Assembly (NCBI GenBank): GCA_963971535.1
Contig: OZ020585.1
Coordinates: forward strand, 26,009,159 to 26,073,158
Origin: Notolepis coatsorum
Taxonomy: Eukaryota > Chordata > Actinopteri > Aulopiformes > Paralepididae
Length of the DNA: 64,000 bases
Reading direction: 5' to 3'
The notes beneath the pieces were generated by a model that did not search any database, had not been told where the DNA came from, and saw nothing but the letters and a program-made list of their open reading frames with translations. The translations under genes were made by a program, and so were the position numbers. Every line of letters begins with the position of its first letter. The stretch's first letter is position 1. This document shows positions 52,056 to 63,419 of the stretch, in pieces.

Positions 52056-53075
52056 CAGACTTGATTAATTTCTTCCTCGTAATATTGCAAATCCATTGTA
52101 AAACCACTGTACTCCAACATTTTAGCTTAATTGGAAGACTATTATGGCACATCATTAGACAGTATCGGATTCTTTACTGGATAGGATAGGAGGGTGAGAA
52201 AACTAGCAAATTGGAATTGACATGGAGAATGGGTGTGCGCTCAAAATCTGAGCATGGTTGATTGGTTTGCAGATACAGATTGATTGGTTTCCACTGTACT
52301 TAGCTCAAATTGTGAACTTTCTTAGGATAACGCCAGACACTCACATTGCATGCTCTAATAATAATTAAAAAAAAACATTACTACATTACCAAAAATAACA
52401 CCTATCACCTTGAACATCACCCTGACTTACATTTAGACAGGGTTATAGATTGTAACATTTATGATGTTTTAGGGTCCAGGTTGGGTCAGGTTTTATCGCT
52501 GTGTCTTGGATCTTTGATGTTGAAATGTGCACATCTGATAAATCCTGGCTCTGCCCAGGTCAAGGTCTTGGCCCAGAAACATTATACATGTATAGGGTGA
52601 GTGGCCCTAAAGCTAAAGTAGGATGCCACATCTATCTGTGGGACAGTTTTGGCTTTTTTGTGTAGCTTATATTTCTTGGACTGACAAGTGAAAATTAACA
52701 TTGCTGTGTGAATACGATAACAACATGAATACTTATTTGTTCAGGCAATATGTTTTAGAGGTTGATACAGGATACAATGTCCCACTTTTGCTGAATTCAC
52801 CCTATAATCTATATCTGAATCTTAATTTGTGTTCACAGTCGAGTCTGGGTCTTGTTCAGGTCAGGGGAGGTCATGGTTTATTTATTCTTTTTTGGGGGGG
52901 GGGGGGGGGGGGGGGGTCATGTTAAATCTTTTGTTGCTCATATCCTGATAGAGGTCTTAACAGGGAGGCTTATAGGCCTACGCATCTTAACATAATAGAC
53001 CTCTTAAGTGTTGTGATTTTGACAACATTTTCATATTCACATTGGTAACACTAAATGGCCGGATGTTGTAATAAT
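52056..53075. other. Intergenic, nothing recognised
   Basis: A/T-rich; a poly-G run of about 26 at 52891-52916. No coding frame or element ends found. Confidence 0.45.
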
Positions 53076-53079
53076 TTTG

Positions 53080-53333
53080 TTCGTAAGAGGCCGGTCAGTA
53101 ACCGAAAGGTCGCTGGTTCGAACCCCGGCGACTGACAGGAGGGTGTATTCCAGCTGTGAGCTGTGAACTGAAGGGTGGCTGGTATTACATCTATGGTGCC
53201 CACCATCCTGCCTAAGTGCCCTTGAGCAAGGTACTGAACCCCAAAACTGCTCCAGGGGCACTGCGGGGGACTGTGTGTATGCAAAGAGACACATTTCAAT
53301 TGCCTTGTGTCCATTGACAATAAAATAATCTTC
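53080..53333 (+). mobile_element. tRNA-derived SINE, family C
   Basis: tRNA-like head with GGTCGCTGGTTCGAACCCC, a body with CCCTTGAGCAAGGTACTGAA and a tail with CATTGACAATAAAATAATC. It differs from families A and B in the head and tail. Only one copy is in the window. Confidence 0.75.
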
Positions 53334-53469
53334 TACAAGAACGTGCTAGAGCTGGTGACTTCGGGTGATCTGAGTAAGTTACAATGCTAAGCTAATTTTG
53401 TCTAGTGATTTTTCTTTTTAAACGGCCAAATTCAAAATCCCCTGCCTTAGCAGAGAGAGAACTCTCTAA

Positions 53470-53712
53470 TAATAATAATAATATCACTCCCTACTATTGA
53501 GTCTATCCATCACGAGCGGTGTCTGAGGAAGGCACACAGCATTGACACCTCTCATCCCAATCATGGACTGTTTGCCCTCCTCCGGGAGACGCTACAGGAA
53601 CCTCCGCTCAAAGTCAAGCACTCAGGAACAGCTTCTTTCCCTCAGCTGTCATCTCTCTGAACTCTGTGCCACGTTGACAGTTGTAAATTTGAATATAATC
53701 TAATCTAATTAG
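53470..53712 (+). mobile_element. LINE fragment, last codons and tail
   Basis: Encodes a degraded end of a LINE protein (HPNHGLFALLRETLQEPPL) followed by a short UTR and a TAATC-type tail as in the fragments at 720-862 and 10085-10250. Confidence 0.6.
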
Positions 53713-54714
53713 AAGACCTTGTTCAAGGTGAAGAGCTCGTATGAACCACAGAAGAAGATGGTTTAATATGCCGAAGGAACTCCCCTCTATTATTATGCAG
53801 AAAAAGTATGACTTGTTATGTGTCTATTATATCACCAATATTTGTCTATACACAGGTAACCAGAATATTGCAACAAGTATTACCATGATAAGTGAATTTA
53901 CACATTAACAGTACACTGACTGAGTAAGGTTTTCCATGTCTCAGTATCCTAGCTAATATCAGCATAACCCAGGTAACTTACCCATGTTTTGTACATGAGA
54001 TGGCTGATAATAATAATAATTATAAAAAATAATTATATCTTCTAATAGTCCCTGTATTGCAAAATATGGGATCATTATGATAGATGAAATATGAGTTAAA
54101 GGGTCACTTCACCAAAAAACAATGCTGATTTATTTTACACATAATCTCACACACGTCAAAAAACTCTAAACAGTTTTGCACACATTCATTCAAGACATTT
54201 ATTGAGAGTAAATTAGTTTCACTATGGCCACCAGTGATGTCATCGGGGACATTGAATCCTTGTGTTGTGTTAATTACAGCACCATGAAATGACATGGATG
54301 AAGAAATAGCAATAGCTTGTCTTTTAGGGACTGCTACCTTATCATTTCATTGAGCTGTAATTAACACAACACAAGGAAGGACCCATGATTCAAACTAATT
54401 TACTCTCAATAACCGTCAAACTGGATGTGTGCAAAAAAAAAATTGGGATGTGTGTGTGTGAGATTAGGTGCAAAATAAATCAGCATTTAATTTTTTGGGT
54501 GAAGTGCCCCTTTACATTTTCTGTAGCCTACATTGATGGTTGTCAGGCTGTCAGCTATACTGTCTATATGAAATGATGTCGTTCCATGTCGTCAGGTACA
54601 GCAGTACTCTTAAAATCATCCAAACATAGTCTTGGGGATTATACTTCTCTTCTGTAGGTATAATTATGATATGGGAGACTTTAAGGACAAAAATTACCCA
54701 ATGCCTTCACCATT

Positions 54715-56940
54715 TACATTTACATTTACATTTAGTCATTTAGCTGACGCTTTTATCCAAAGCGACTTACAAGTTCTGTACGACAAGCCATCAGGAAGGG
54801 CACAACTCTATCAGCTGAGCAACAATGTTCATCAAAGTGTTGAGTGCTACAGTGTAGGTTAGTTTATTAGGACACAAGTGCATGACAGTACGGTTAGTTA
54901 GGGTTAGATTTTTTTTTTTTTTTTTTTTTTTTTAATTCAGATAATGGTTGAAGAAGTGCGTCTTTAGTCGACGGCGAAAGATTGGACGTGATTCGGCTGT
55001 CCTAACTGGGGTGGGTAGTTCATTCCACCATTGTGGGGCAAGGACTGAGAATAGGTGACTTCTCTTTGATGACCCTCCCGGAGCTTGGATAGGAGTAGGT
55101 CTGAGGCGGCCAGAAGATGCAGAGCGTAGGGGTCTTGAGGGTGTGTAGTTAGAGACCATTGACCGGAGGTAGGCGGGAGCGGTTCCCTTTGCCGCACGGT
55201 ATGCTAGGTCGAGGGCCTTGAAGCGGATTCGTGCAGCAATGGGGAGCCAGTGCAGGTCCCTAAGAAGTGGGGTGACATGGGCCGACTTCGGTAGGTTTGA
55301 GATCAGGCGGGCCGCTGCGTTCTGAATGAGTTGAAGAGGCTTAGTGGCAGTGGCCGGGAGGCCAGCGAGCAGTGCATTGCAGTAGTCGAGGCGGGAGATG
55401 ACTGTTGATTGGACGAGGAGTTGGGTGGCTTCTTTTGTCAGGAAGGGGCGTATCCTTCTGACGTTGCTCAGGAGGAATCGGCAGGTTCTGGTCGTCGCTG
55501 CGATGTGAGCAGAGAAGTTCAACTGGTCGTCGAGGACAACACCAAGGTTCTTGGCGGTCGGGGACGCAGTCACAGCTGCATTCTCGACTGTGATTGAAAG
55601 GTCGGTTAGGGGGGAGGATTTGGCCGGCAGGTGGAGCAATTCTGTTTTGCTTAGGTTCAGTTTGAGGTGGTTGGACGTCATCCAGGCTGAGATGTCGGAC
55701 AGACAGGCCGAGATCCGCACAGAGACGTGGATATCTGAGGGAGGGAAGGAGAGGAAGAGTTGAGTATCGTCGGCATAACAATGGTAGGAGAAGCCATGAG
55801 ACGTGATAATGTTACCCAGTGATTTAGTGTAGAGGGAGAAGAGAAGGGGTCCTAAAACCGAGCCCTGGGGGACACCCGTCCGCAGGGGGCGGGTGGCCGA
55901 CAGGGTCCCTCTCCATGACACTTGGTAGGAGCGGTCATTGAGGTATGATGACAGCCATGTCAGCGCAGAGCCAGCCACTCCCATTCCTGCGAGGGCCGCA
56001 AGGAGGATCTGGTGGTTGACTGTGTCGAAGGCTGCAGATAGATCTAGGAGAATCAGGACAGAGGAGAGGCCTTTCGCTTTTGCTAAGTGAAGTGCCTCTG
56101 TGGCCGCAATGAGGGCTGTCTCTGTGGAGTGACCAGTCCTGAAGCCTGACTGATTAGGGTCTAGGAGGTCATTCTGTAAGAGATAAGTAGTAAGTTGGTT
56201 GGATACAGCACGTTCAAGTGTTTTAGAAAGGAAGGAGAGAAGAGAGACAGGACGGTAGTTGCCTATGACAGTAGGGTTCAGGGTTGGTTTTTTTATGAGC
56301 GGCGTGACTCTGGCTTGTTTTAGGGAGGTGGGGACCACCCCCGAGTTGAGTGAGGAGTTGATGGTTGCAGTTAGGAATGGGAGGATGTCTGGTGCTATGG
56401 TCTGGAGGAGTGGGGAGGGTAGCTGGTCCAGCTGGCAAGTAGTCGGACGGTTTGACGTTACCAGTGTCAGGGTCTCTGCTTCTGTAATGGGAGAGAAAGA
56501 TGACAGAGTGAAGGATGAGGTTCTCGATTCAGCATTTGGAATGGGTGGGGGTTGGGAGAAGGAGCTGCGGATGTTCTCCACTTTTTCCTCAAAGAAGATC
56601 GCAAAGTCTTCGGCCGAGAAAGATGAGGGAGGGGGGGGTGGGGGGGGAGTGAGGAGGGAGGACATGGTAGCATGCAGTTTGCGAAGATTCTTGGCAGAGG
56701 CCTCGATCCTATGGTGGAAGAAAGAAGCTTTGGCATTAGTGATGGTTTTGGAGAATGTTAACAAGAGGTTGTGATATGTGTCGATGTCAGCAGTGAGGCG
56801 TGACTTTCTATACTTCCTTTCAGCTGCTCTCAGGACCTGTCTTTGTTCTCTCACTGGATCTGTCAGCCATGGACTGGGTGGGGAACGGCGGGCAGGTTTC
56901 TCAACGAGGGGACAGAGCTTGTCACCAGAAGTCAACAGTT
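54715..56940 (-). mobile_element. L2/CR1-type LINE, 5'-truncated but with long intact frame
   Basis: The 3' UTR at 54715-54931 (minus strand) ends with GTCGCTTTGGATAAAAGCG and an AAATGT-type tail, interrupted by a poly-A run (poly-T on plus). The coding part runs to about 56935. Two other 3' fragments of the same family lie at 28503-29093 and 63420-63712. The endonuclease half is missing. Confidence 0.92.
54932..56935 (-). CDS. LINE reverse transcriptase (667-codon open frame)
   Basis: The product has reverse-transcriptase motifs in order: YRPVSLLSFLSKTLE, QSGFRTGHSTETAL, motif A LILLDLSAAFDTVNH, motif B TGVPQGSVLGPLLFSLY and motif C YHCYADDTQLFLS with the catalytic YADD, then the C-terminal L2/CR1 block SRLDYCNALLAGL and LRDLHWLPIAARIRFKALDL, ending HFFNHYLN. 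All key Asp residues are present. The first Met is inside the former linker, so there is no apurinic endonuclease domain and no normal 5' UTR promoter. This is a truncated mobile-element protein and probably not a host gene. Confidence 0.9.
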   Translation of the reverse strand: MTSGDKLCPLVEKPARRSPPSPWLTDPVREQRQVLRAAERKYRKSRLTADIDTYHNLLLTFSKTITNAKASFFHHRIEASAKNLRKLHATMSSLLTPPPPPPPSSFSAEDFAIFFEEKVENIRSSFSQPPPIPNAESRTSSFTLSSFSPITEAETLTLVTSNRPTTCQLDQLPSPLLQTIAPDILPFLTATINSSLNSGVVPTSLKQARVTPLIKKPTLNPTVIGNYRPVSLLSFLSKTLERAVSNQLTTYLLQNDLLDPNQSGFRTGHSTETALIAATEALHLAKAKGLSSVLILLDLSAAFDTVNHQILLAALAGMGVAGSALTWLSSYLNDRSYQVSWRGTLSATRPLRTGVPQGSVLGPLLFSLYTKSLGNIITSHGFSYHCYADDTQLFLSFPPSDIHVSVRISACLSDISAWMTSNHLKLNLSKTELLHLPAKSSPLTDLSITVENAAVTASPTAKNLGVVLDDQLNFSAHIAATTRTCRFLLSNVRRIRPFLTKEATQLLVQSTVISRLDYCNALLAGLPATATKPLQLIQNAAARLISNLPKSAHVTPLLRDLHWLPIAARIRFKALDLAYRAAKGTAPAYLRSMVSNYTPSRPLRSASSGRLRPTPIQAPGGSSKRSHLFSVLAPQWWNELPTPVRTAESRPIFRRRLKTHFFNHYLN

Positions 56941-57523
56941 TATATGGTAAATCACATTACATTAAATTACACATTTGTAGAATATAATTGTTTCTTGCAT
57001 CTAAAAGCAAAACACAAGTATGCATTTCCCTTTGACACCGTCTTTTTTTATTGACTTTCTATGTACAAATAGTACAACTTACAGAAGCAAAACACAGACA
57101 AATATATCCGGTATAATAAAATAGCTTTGATTTCTCCCATTGGTACAAAAACAATCTGAGCCCAGGGTATGAGTAAAGTGCTAGGAGTGCAACGTAGCCA
57201 AATCCTTTTGTTTCATAAATCTCTTTCAACCTACAGTAATATCACAGCAGCGACGGAAGGAACGGCTCTCTTCACGGAGTGAACTCCAGGGCTCACATAA
57301 CGCCACCGTTCTCTCAACGGATGAAAGCCTGTCCTGTAAAACCTAAACTAGGACAAGAGGTGCCGTACTTCTGAATATTCCCCGTGTTTCATTGTACTGT
57401 CTTGGCAGTTAGTCGCCCCTCATAAATTGTACGGCGCAGAGTTAAGCAGTGAAGGATGTGGTGCAGGGAGAGGTTTATCTCTGCCTTACTCCCTGATTGA
57501 GATCAATCGCTTTTCACAGTGCC

Positions 57524-57559
<36 letters not shown>

Positions 57560-57802
57560 CACTGTGTTCCTCTGCAACAGAGCGAGGATCCCATCAAACC
57601 CAGCCAGGTGCAGTGCAGTGCCCACCACCCCCGCACATATCTCTCTGACTGGCTTCCACTTCACCGATGTACTGTACACCGATATAATGTACAATATGAT
57701 ATTTGCTGTTTTTACAGCATTAGTCCAACGTGTTGAATTTCAGACTAATCAGTTGGACAAGCGAGGACATACATTTAACGTGAACTATCACTTGGTAATG
57801 AT
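56941..57802. other. Intergenic, nothing recognised
   Basis: Contains a GT run at 57531-57558. No gene recognised. Confidence 0.45.
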
Positions 57803-57938
57803 GAATTGAAAATGGGGGACCCTGATGTAAACAAGATGAAAGTCTGCATCCCCTTAACAATTGTGTGTATTGAGCTGTACTGTATTGTACCCATTCTGCA
57901 ATCTGTTAATAAAATGTTCAATCAATCAATCAATCAAT
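57803..57938 (+). mobile_element. LINE 3' end with (TCAA)n tail
   Basis: Matches the 3' UTR of the LINE copies at 29345-32820 and 50884-52055 (GATGTAAACAAGA, TGTATTGAGCTGTACTGTA, CAATCTGTTAATAAAATG) and ends in TCAA repeats. It shows the uninterrupted order of the sequence that is broken by two elements at 30-32 kb. Confidence 0.85.
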
Positions 57939-58086
57939 GCAGAAAGGAAACCAGTATTAAATATATAAATATACAAAAAAAGATCCAGATGGTTTACTGG
58001 CTTTCCTTCTATAGGATATCCATGCAATGTATTTGTGAGCAGACTGTGCGACGGTTCTGCGTTGAGATCATCAGAACCCCCAGTGC

Positions 58087-58380
58087 CACTGGAGACCCAG
58101 TCCTGCCTCTGGCCAGAGTGAAGTGACCCAACGGGTGTGTTTCTGTTGCCTGCAGACCCAGTCCTGCCTCTGGCCAGAGTGAAGCGACCCAACGGGTGTT
58201 TCTGGTGCCTGCAGACCCAGTCCTGCCTCTGGCCAGAGTGAAGCGACCCAACGGGTGTGTTTCTGGAGACCCAGTCCTGCCTCTGGCCAGAGTGAAGCGA
58301 CCCAACGGGTGTGTTTCTGGAGACCCAGTCCTGCCTCTGGCCAGAGTGAAGTGACCCAACGGGTGTGTTTCTGGTGCCCG
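58087..58380. repeat. Minisatellite of about 52-66 bp, five copies
   Basis: Five copies of a unit with GACCCAGTCCTGCCTCTGG, GAAGCGACCCAACGGGTG and TGTTTCTG. Copies alternate between two lengths because of a short GTGCCTGCA insertion. The overlapping long frames are repeat artefacts. Confidence 0.92.
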
Positions 58381-59473
58381 TTGGAAGCATTAGCACCTCC
58401 GCTGAGTGGATTAACCACATTCTGACTGGTGACCTACAGAGCTGGCAAGCAGGAGGGCTCATCTCAGGGCACTAAAACCTCCCAACATGCAGTTACCAAC
58501 CGCTGCTCCAGTTTGGCACACACCAGGGCAGCTCACCGGCAATGGAAAAATGCATTACGGTGGTCTGGCTGACCTCTAACGAAACACCCAACGTCACTGT
58601 CCTTCTCTTCACACCCCTCTGAAATACCCCCCCCTCCTCCTCCTCCTCATCTGTTCTTTGAGAAGAAAATGTAGCTTCTTACAATTTTGGGGCAACGTTT
58701 TATTTTCTTCCATAAATGGCTCGGCTGCTGTTGTTTGTCTAACCGCCATCTCTGAAAGCATGAACATCTGCGAGCGTGGCTGAATCTTTCCCAGAGAGCT
58801 ACACAGCGAGACAGAATTGTTATTATAGCTTCAATAAAGTACAACTGTGTAGCCAAACCCTGCTGCTCTAACCCAAGCCGCAGCACCCATTCTCAACCAC
58901 ACTCAGTGTCTCACGTGTCTCAAGTCCCAAATTTGAAAATGATACTAGAAAAGCAAATACGATCGGTACATGAAAGTATACACCGGTTCTTAACTATGTA
59001 CTGTAAATCCATGTATGATAGCGGGCCAAGTGGAGGGCACTGCAGGGGGTATGGGTACAAAATTGGGAGGTACAGGAACTGGTCTGGTCTTCCTGGGTCC
59101 TCCTATCCCTCATAGCAGATTGGGATGGTGTGTGTGTGTGCGTGTGCGCGCCAGCACCGCGATGTTCCACCTTGTCTAATCCCCATTGAGGAAATTGGCT
59201 TAGCCTGGTGGATTTGTCATTCTTCCATGCCTGTCAGCGTCAGCGTCTCAGCAGGTAAATGAAGATTGGCAATCCACTGAGATGTATTTATTCACATGGC
59301 TCGAAATGTTTTTCAGAGGGTTATGAAATATACAGGAACATACGTAGGGTAAACATAGACAGAGTGCAGTAATACATGACAGGATACTCCTGAAGTCCTG
59401 AGTCCCTTGCAATGCATAAGACTATTATTTCCCCCTTTAAAAGGTAGAAATTGTAATGTCGTAACAATTGTAA
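58381..59473. other. Intergenic, nothing recognised
   Basis: No element ends or convincing coding exon. A short CTCCTC run is at 58630-58648. Confidence 0.4.
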
Positions 59474-59477
59474 CAGC

Positions 59478-60006
59478 GATCTCTAGGCAAAAGGGTCCCG
59501 CTTGGTATTGCACTTTGTTTGGATTTTCTTTAGATTTGGTCTGATGTTTGGGGTGGGTTTGCTACAGCTGGTCACACCTCAGGCTCTGCCAAGAGAAATC
59601 TGGAGAAATTCACAGTAGATAAACTACTAACCCAAACATCAGACCTAAAAAGGGTAAATCTGCATTCTGCTATGAGGCCCGTAGCTCATGGAATGAACTC
59701 CAACAGTCCCTAAAGCTTGAGATTCTTCCCTCTGTTGCAGAATTAAAAACCTTGATCTCCAACCTTTGTCAATCAAGTTGTACGTGTTTGAATTGATTTG
59801 TTATCCTTACTTTTGTCTCGCCTTATTGTCTTATTGTCTTATTGTTGTGATTTGATATGCCTTTTCTTGTGCTTATTTCTGTATGTATACTCGACATAAC
59901 TGTGAATGAGGGAGTTTAAATAAAGGTTTGAAATGAAAATGAAAAACGAAAAAAAAATGTTTAAGAAAGTGCAATACCAAGCGGGGCTCTTTTGCCTATA
60001 GAGCTC
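59478..60006. mobile_element. Inverted-repeat arms flanking a LINE 3' fragment
   Basis: Arms of about 40 bp at 59478-59517 and 59966-60006 are inverted copies with a few differences (shared CTTGGTATTGCACTTT). Between them at about 59590-59935 lies the end of a plus-strand LINE (SSWNELQQSLKLEILPSVAE, then TTTAAATAAAGGTTTGAAATG). The arms may be the two ends of a small element that received the LINE. Confidence 0.6.
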
Positions 60007-60144
60007 AATATTCGACGACAGAGTTCACCTTTAAGTGTCCCGCTAGCATCCAAAAACAACGACACTCTCCACCATTGTGATTTAGAGTATGCAAAATGGG
60101 GCCCCTTTGTAAAGGAGGAGCGCTGTATCGATTTAGACACCATG

Positions 60145-60322
60145 TCATCCTGTGTCTTCCACTACAGTGGCTGACTGACGGCTGAGGGCCACCTTGTACA
60201 GGGCCCACGCCAACAAGCGCCAGAGCACAGTGACGGGCGGCACCTGATCCTCCTCCATGGAAGCCGGTGGAAGTAGTTGGCTAAGGGATGAGCCGCTCAA
60301 GCACTTACACATGGCAATCTGC
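60145..60322 (-). CDS. Candidate terminal exon, unidentified
   Basis: On the minus strand a good acceptor (CCCTTTTCCCTGCTCAG) is followed by 58 codons to a stop at 60145-60147: QIAMCKCLSGSSLSQLLPP, then PPVTVLWRLLAWALYKVALS. Composition is protein-like with an amphipathic or hydrophobic helix, but I recognise no family. It could be a real last exon or a chance frame. Confidence 0.3.
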
Positions 60323-60448
60323 CTGAGCAGGGAAAAGGGGGCGATACAGTGGAGGGGGGTTGCCAACCATCTGTGTACAGAGTGGCTCTGCCAAATGCCA
60401 GTATTTTTTTTGTCAGGCTTCACAAAGGCGCGCACACACACACACACA

Positions 60449-60457
60449 CAGACAGAC

Positions 60458-60520
<63 letters not shown>
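60449..60520. repeat. (CAGA)n microsatellite
   Basis: About 17 GACA/CAGA units, flanked by CA repeats on both sides (60431-60448 and 60523-60545). Confidence 0.95.
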
Positions 60521-60521
<1 letters not shown>

Positions 60522-60889
60522 TCACACATGCACGCACACACACACAGACTCCAAATTAACCTCATTAACTTATTCAAGCCAGCTAACAGCATTTTTTGGT
60601 GCCATTCTCCCGATCACTGAGATCGCTTCCATTTCATGCTGAATCTCACATGAGTGCAGTTAAACTATTCTAAGTTACACCATGCCATGCTGGAATACAA
60701 GATACGGCCCACTTTTACAACACGCAGGGTTGAGTTCAGATATCCACACACCAGTGCACCTTCAGAGAGCATGGGCCACATCAGTGCAATGGGCCGGCAT
60801 TACCTCAATCTTAAGATGTGCACTTGCGTAGTTAACAGAACACAACCCGTCGAGTTGGCCGATCTAAATCCAACCCCCCGAATCTGAGG

Positions 60890-61165
60890 TTAATTTCCCG
60901 GCACTTTCTGTCCCACGAAGGAGGGAGGTGGGACTTCCTGGTAGGCCCGCCGGGTGAGATCCAGGAAGGGGGCTCTCTGGGCGGCTGCGCCCGCCACGTC
61001 GGTGTGCCTGCCGGCCCACTGGAGCGCACGGGCCGAGGGCCGGTGGTGGAGGGCCAGCTGTCTGGAGCTGTAGCCACACATGCCGATCCCCAGGGCCCCC
61101 ATCAGCACCGCCATGCGGGGCACGGTCCTCTCAGCCCTCAGGCGCATCGTCTGGTAGGCCTGGGT
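60890..61165 (-). CDS. Last coding exon of an unidentified gene
   Basis: On the minus strand acceptor TCTCTCTCCGCTCAG is followed by 91 codons and TAA at 60890-60892, in phase 0. The peptide starts TQAYQTMRLRAERTVPRM, has a short hydrophobic stretch AVLMGALGIGMCGY and ends PPSFVGQKVPGN. GC-rich codon use resembles the cytospin-like exons and differs from the surrounding A/T-rich DNA. I do not recognise the family. The upstream exons would lie to the right, and none is clear within the window. Confidence 0.65.
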   Translation of the reverse strand, partial: TQAYQTMRLRAERTVPRMAVLMGALGIGMCGYSSRQLALHHRPSARALQWAGRHTDVAGAAAQRAPFLDLTRRAYQEVPPPSFVGQKVPGN

Positions 61166-61550
61166 CTGAGCGGAGAGAGAAGGTAAGGTAAGGGATTCCA
61201 TTATCAGAGGAATGTTGGATTTTCACAGGTAATATGAATATGATTATGGACTGGAACATGCCGACAATCCAAGTTCAAGTTTCAAGGACAATTCGTTTGC
61301 ACCACAGGCAACATCATTAAAAACACAATTGACAATTAACAGTAGACACATTTAATGTATTGGAATACATAGAATTGGAAAAACACTAAATACAATGAGC
61401 AAATGCAATAAACTCGTGCCCTAGAGCCTCTTACCCTTGGAGTTCAACGGAGCTAATTGCACTAGGCCTAGGGGCAAACGAGAACTACTGGTTTTCACAG
61501 GTTGTAATCTATACCGTAACCCAGAAGCTAAACTCTGAAATTATCCATGA
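61166..61550. other. Probable intron of the unidentified gene, nothing recognised
   Basis: A/T-rich, with CAAGTTCAAGTTTCAAGG near 61270. No element ends seen. Confidence 0.35.
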
Positions 61551-61554
61551 TGGA

Positions 61555-61880
61555 GATGAACAGAATAAGAAAGAATAGATGTAGCCTTCTTCACAACTTG
61601 TTTGCGGTACAAAACATCCAGACAGCACTGCGGATCTCCAGTGATCTTGCTGCCAATATCCACACTTTCTGCCAGCTTATTCTTTGATGTTCTAGCCAAG
61701 TTTCCATACCAACACACACCACGGAAAAAGTGATAACCATATGAACTGCTTGTAGAAAAGAGACTCGTCAACCTGGAATCTCTCTAGAGACAGAACAAAT
61801 GTTGCAGACCCTTTTCATACATATTTTCTTTATGAAACTCAACTTGTTATCACTGATTGTTGCTAGGTAAGTCAACTGGC
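61555..61880 (-). mobile_element. LINE fragment (end of reverse transcriptase)
   Basis: The minus strand encodes CWYGNLARTSKNKLAESVDI followed by GSKITGDPQCCL, resembling the SWYGNL...KNKL...SKITG block near the C-terminus of fish LINE proteins. The frame is short and its ends degraded. Confidence 0.65.
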
Positions 61881-62148
61881 AACCACTTCCACCACCTCAG
61901 TGCTTGGGCCCTCTTTAACGGTGCTCTGGCCCTCTATGACAGTGCCCTCTATAAAGGCATTCCTGTACCATTCTTCCAAAGTTCCACAACAACCGGACCA
62001 TGGTTTGATTCATCTGCCTGGAGAAGATCGACTATAATCGTGTCATCTGAAAACGTCCCTCTCTGTCTGCAAACTGAAGAGATCATGTTGTGTTTTGAGC
62101 AGAAGCCTTTATCAGTTTCTCAAAACACAGGGCCACTGGTCTATAAGC

Positions 62149-62393
62149 GGGCGACAGTGGCTCGGGAGGTAGAGCAGTCGCCTGGTTATCCGGTGGTTCC
62201 TGGTTCGATTCCCACTCCTCCCGGGCAGTGTGTCGAAGTGTCCTTGAGCAAGACACTTAACCCCTAATTGCTCCCTATGAACAGGTTGGCACCTTGCATG
62301 GTTGCCTCCGCCATCGGTGTGTGAATGTGTGAGTGAATGGGTAAAATGTGAGGAACAAATTGTAAAGCGCTATATAAATGCAGCCATTTACCA
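62149..62393 (+). mobile_element. tRNA-derived SINE, family A (best copy)
   Basis: Full-looking copy: head GGCGACAGTGGCTCGGGAGG, A-box-like AGGTAGAGCAG, B-box-like GGTTCGATTCC, body AGACACTTAACCCC, and an L2-like tail GTAAAGCGCTATATAAATGC. About 245 bp. Confidence 0.88.
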
Positions 62394-62821
62394 GGACCAG
62401 GGCCTGTTCGGGGTTTACATTGTACACTGCATTTGTCAATGGGAGAGACCCTCAGATTGGCACCAGAAGATCAGAAATTGAATCACTGAAATCATGTACA
62501 TCAAACCTGAGACGATAACACAACTGACCAGCACACGGTACAAACATGGCTGACAAAATATTTTTGAATGATACTACAATGACGCTACAGAGTACCACCT
62601 TGGGAGTTGCTGTCCCCAGTATTATGGGATTGTTCTTCATATGGTTGACAAAATAATATAATAATATAACAACTTTATTTATTATTATTATACCTCCTGA
62701 GCCACTGTCGCCCCACTGACTACATGTTTTTGTAACCATTACAATTATTTTGTTGCTGCACTCTGTACACACTGGAGGCGAGGGAGAGTCATTTGATTGA
62801 GGCAGGGATGGTGAGAGTTGC

Positions 62822-63150
62822 ATCAAACCTGAGCAGAGCAGGACAGCACAACTCTCTTCACCTGTTCATCAAACCTGAGCAGAGCAGGACAGCACAACTC
62901 TCTTCACCTGTTCATCAAACCTGAGCAGAGCAGGACAGCACAACTCTCTTCACCTGTTCATCAAACCTGAGCAGAGCAGGACAGCACAACTCTCTTCACC
63001 TGTTCATCAAACCTGAGCAGAGCAGGACAGCGCAACTCTCTTCACCCGTTCATCAAACCTGAGCAGAGCAAGACAGCACAACTCTCTTCACCCATTCATC
63101 AAACCTGAGCAGAGCAGGACAGCACAACTCTCACTTGTTCATCAAAGTTT
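62822..63150. repeat. 46-bp minisatellite, about seven copies
   Basis: Units contain CATCAAACCTGAGCAGAGC and CACAACTCTCTTCACC with very few differences between copies; the last copy has a small deletion. High homogeneity suggests recent expansion. Confidence 0.95.
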
Positions 63151-63419
63151 ATGAACTTTGGTCATAACTCATAACCCCTAGTTTTCTAGAAGCTGGCTTT
63201 ACATTTGCTGGCTATGTCTGATTGACTTTTATTGAGTTGTAAAAGGTTTTGAGATGTCCAAGAGAGTGGAGAGGCTGTTTGAGTTGTCAGGGTAGGTGCA
63301 GCTGTGTATCATAACAGTGGAAAAGGACATATTAATTTATTGATTTTATTTCAGTGTCATGCACCAGATGTGCCCCGCCCACACACTTACAAGGCACACT
63401 TATATATATATATATACTT

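Noticed and set aside
57926-58462. 178-codon minus-strand frame with repeated GSLHSGQRQDWV
   Set aside because: Translation of the five-copy minisatellite at 58.1-58.4 kb; the two other frames are open as well.
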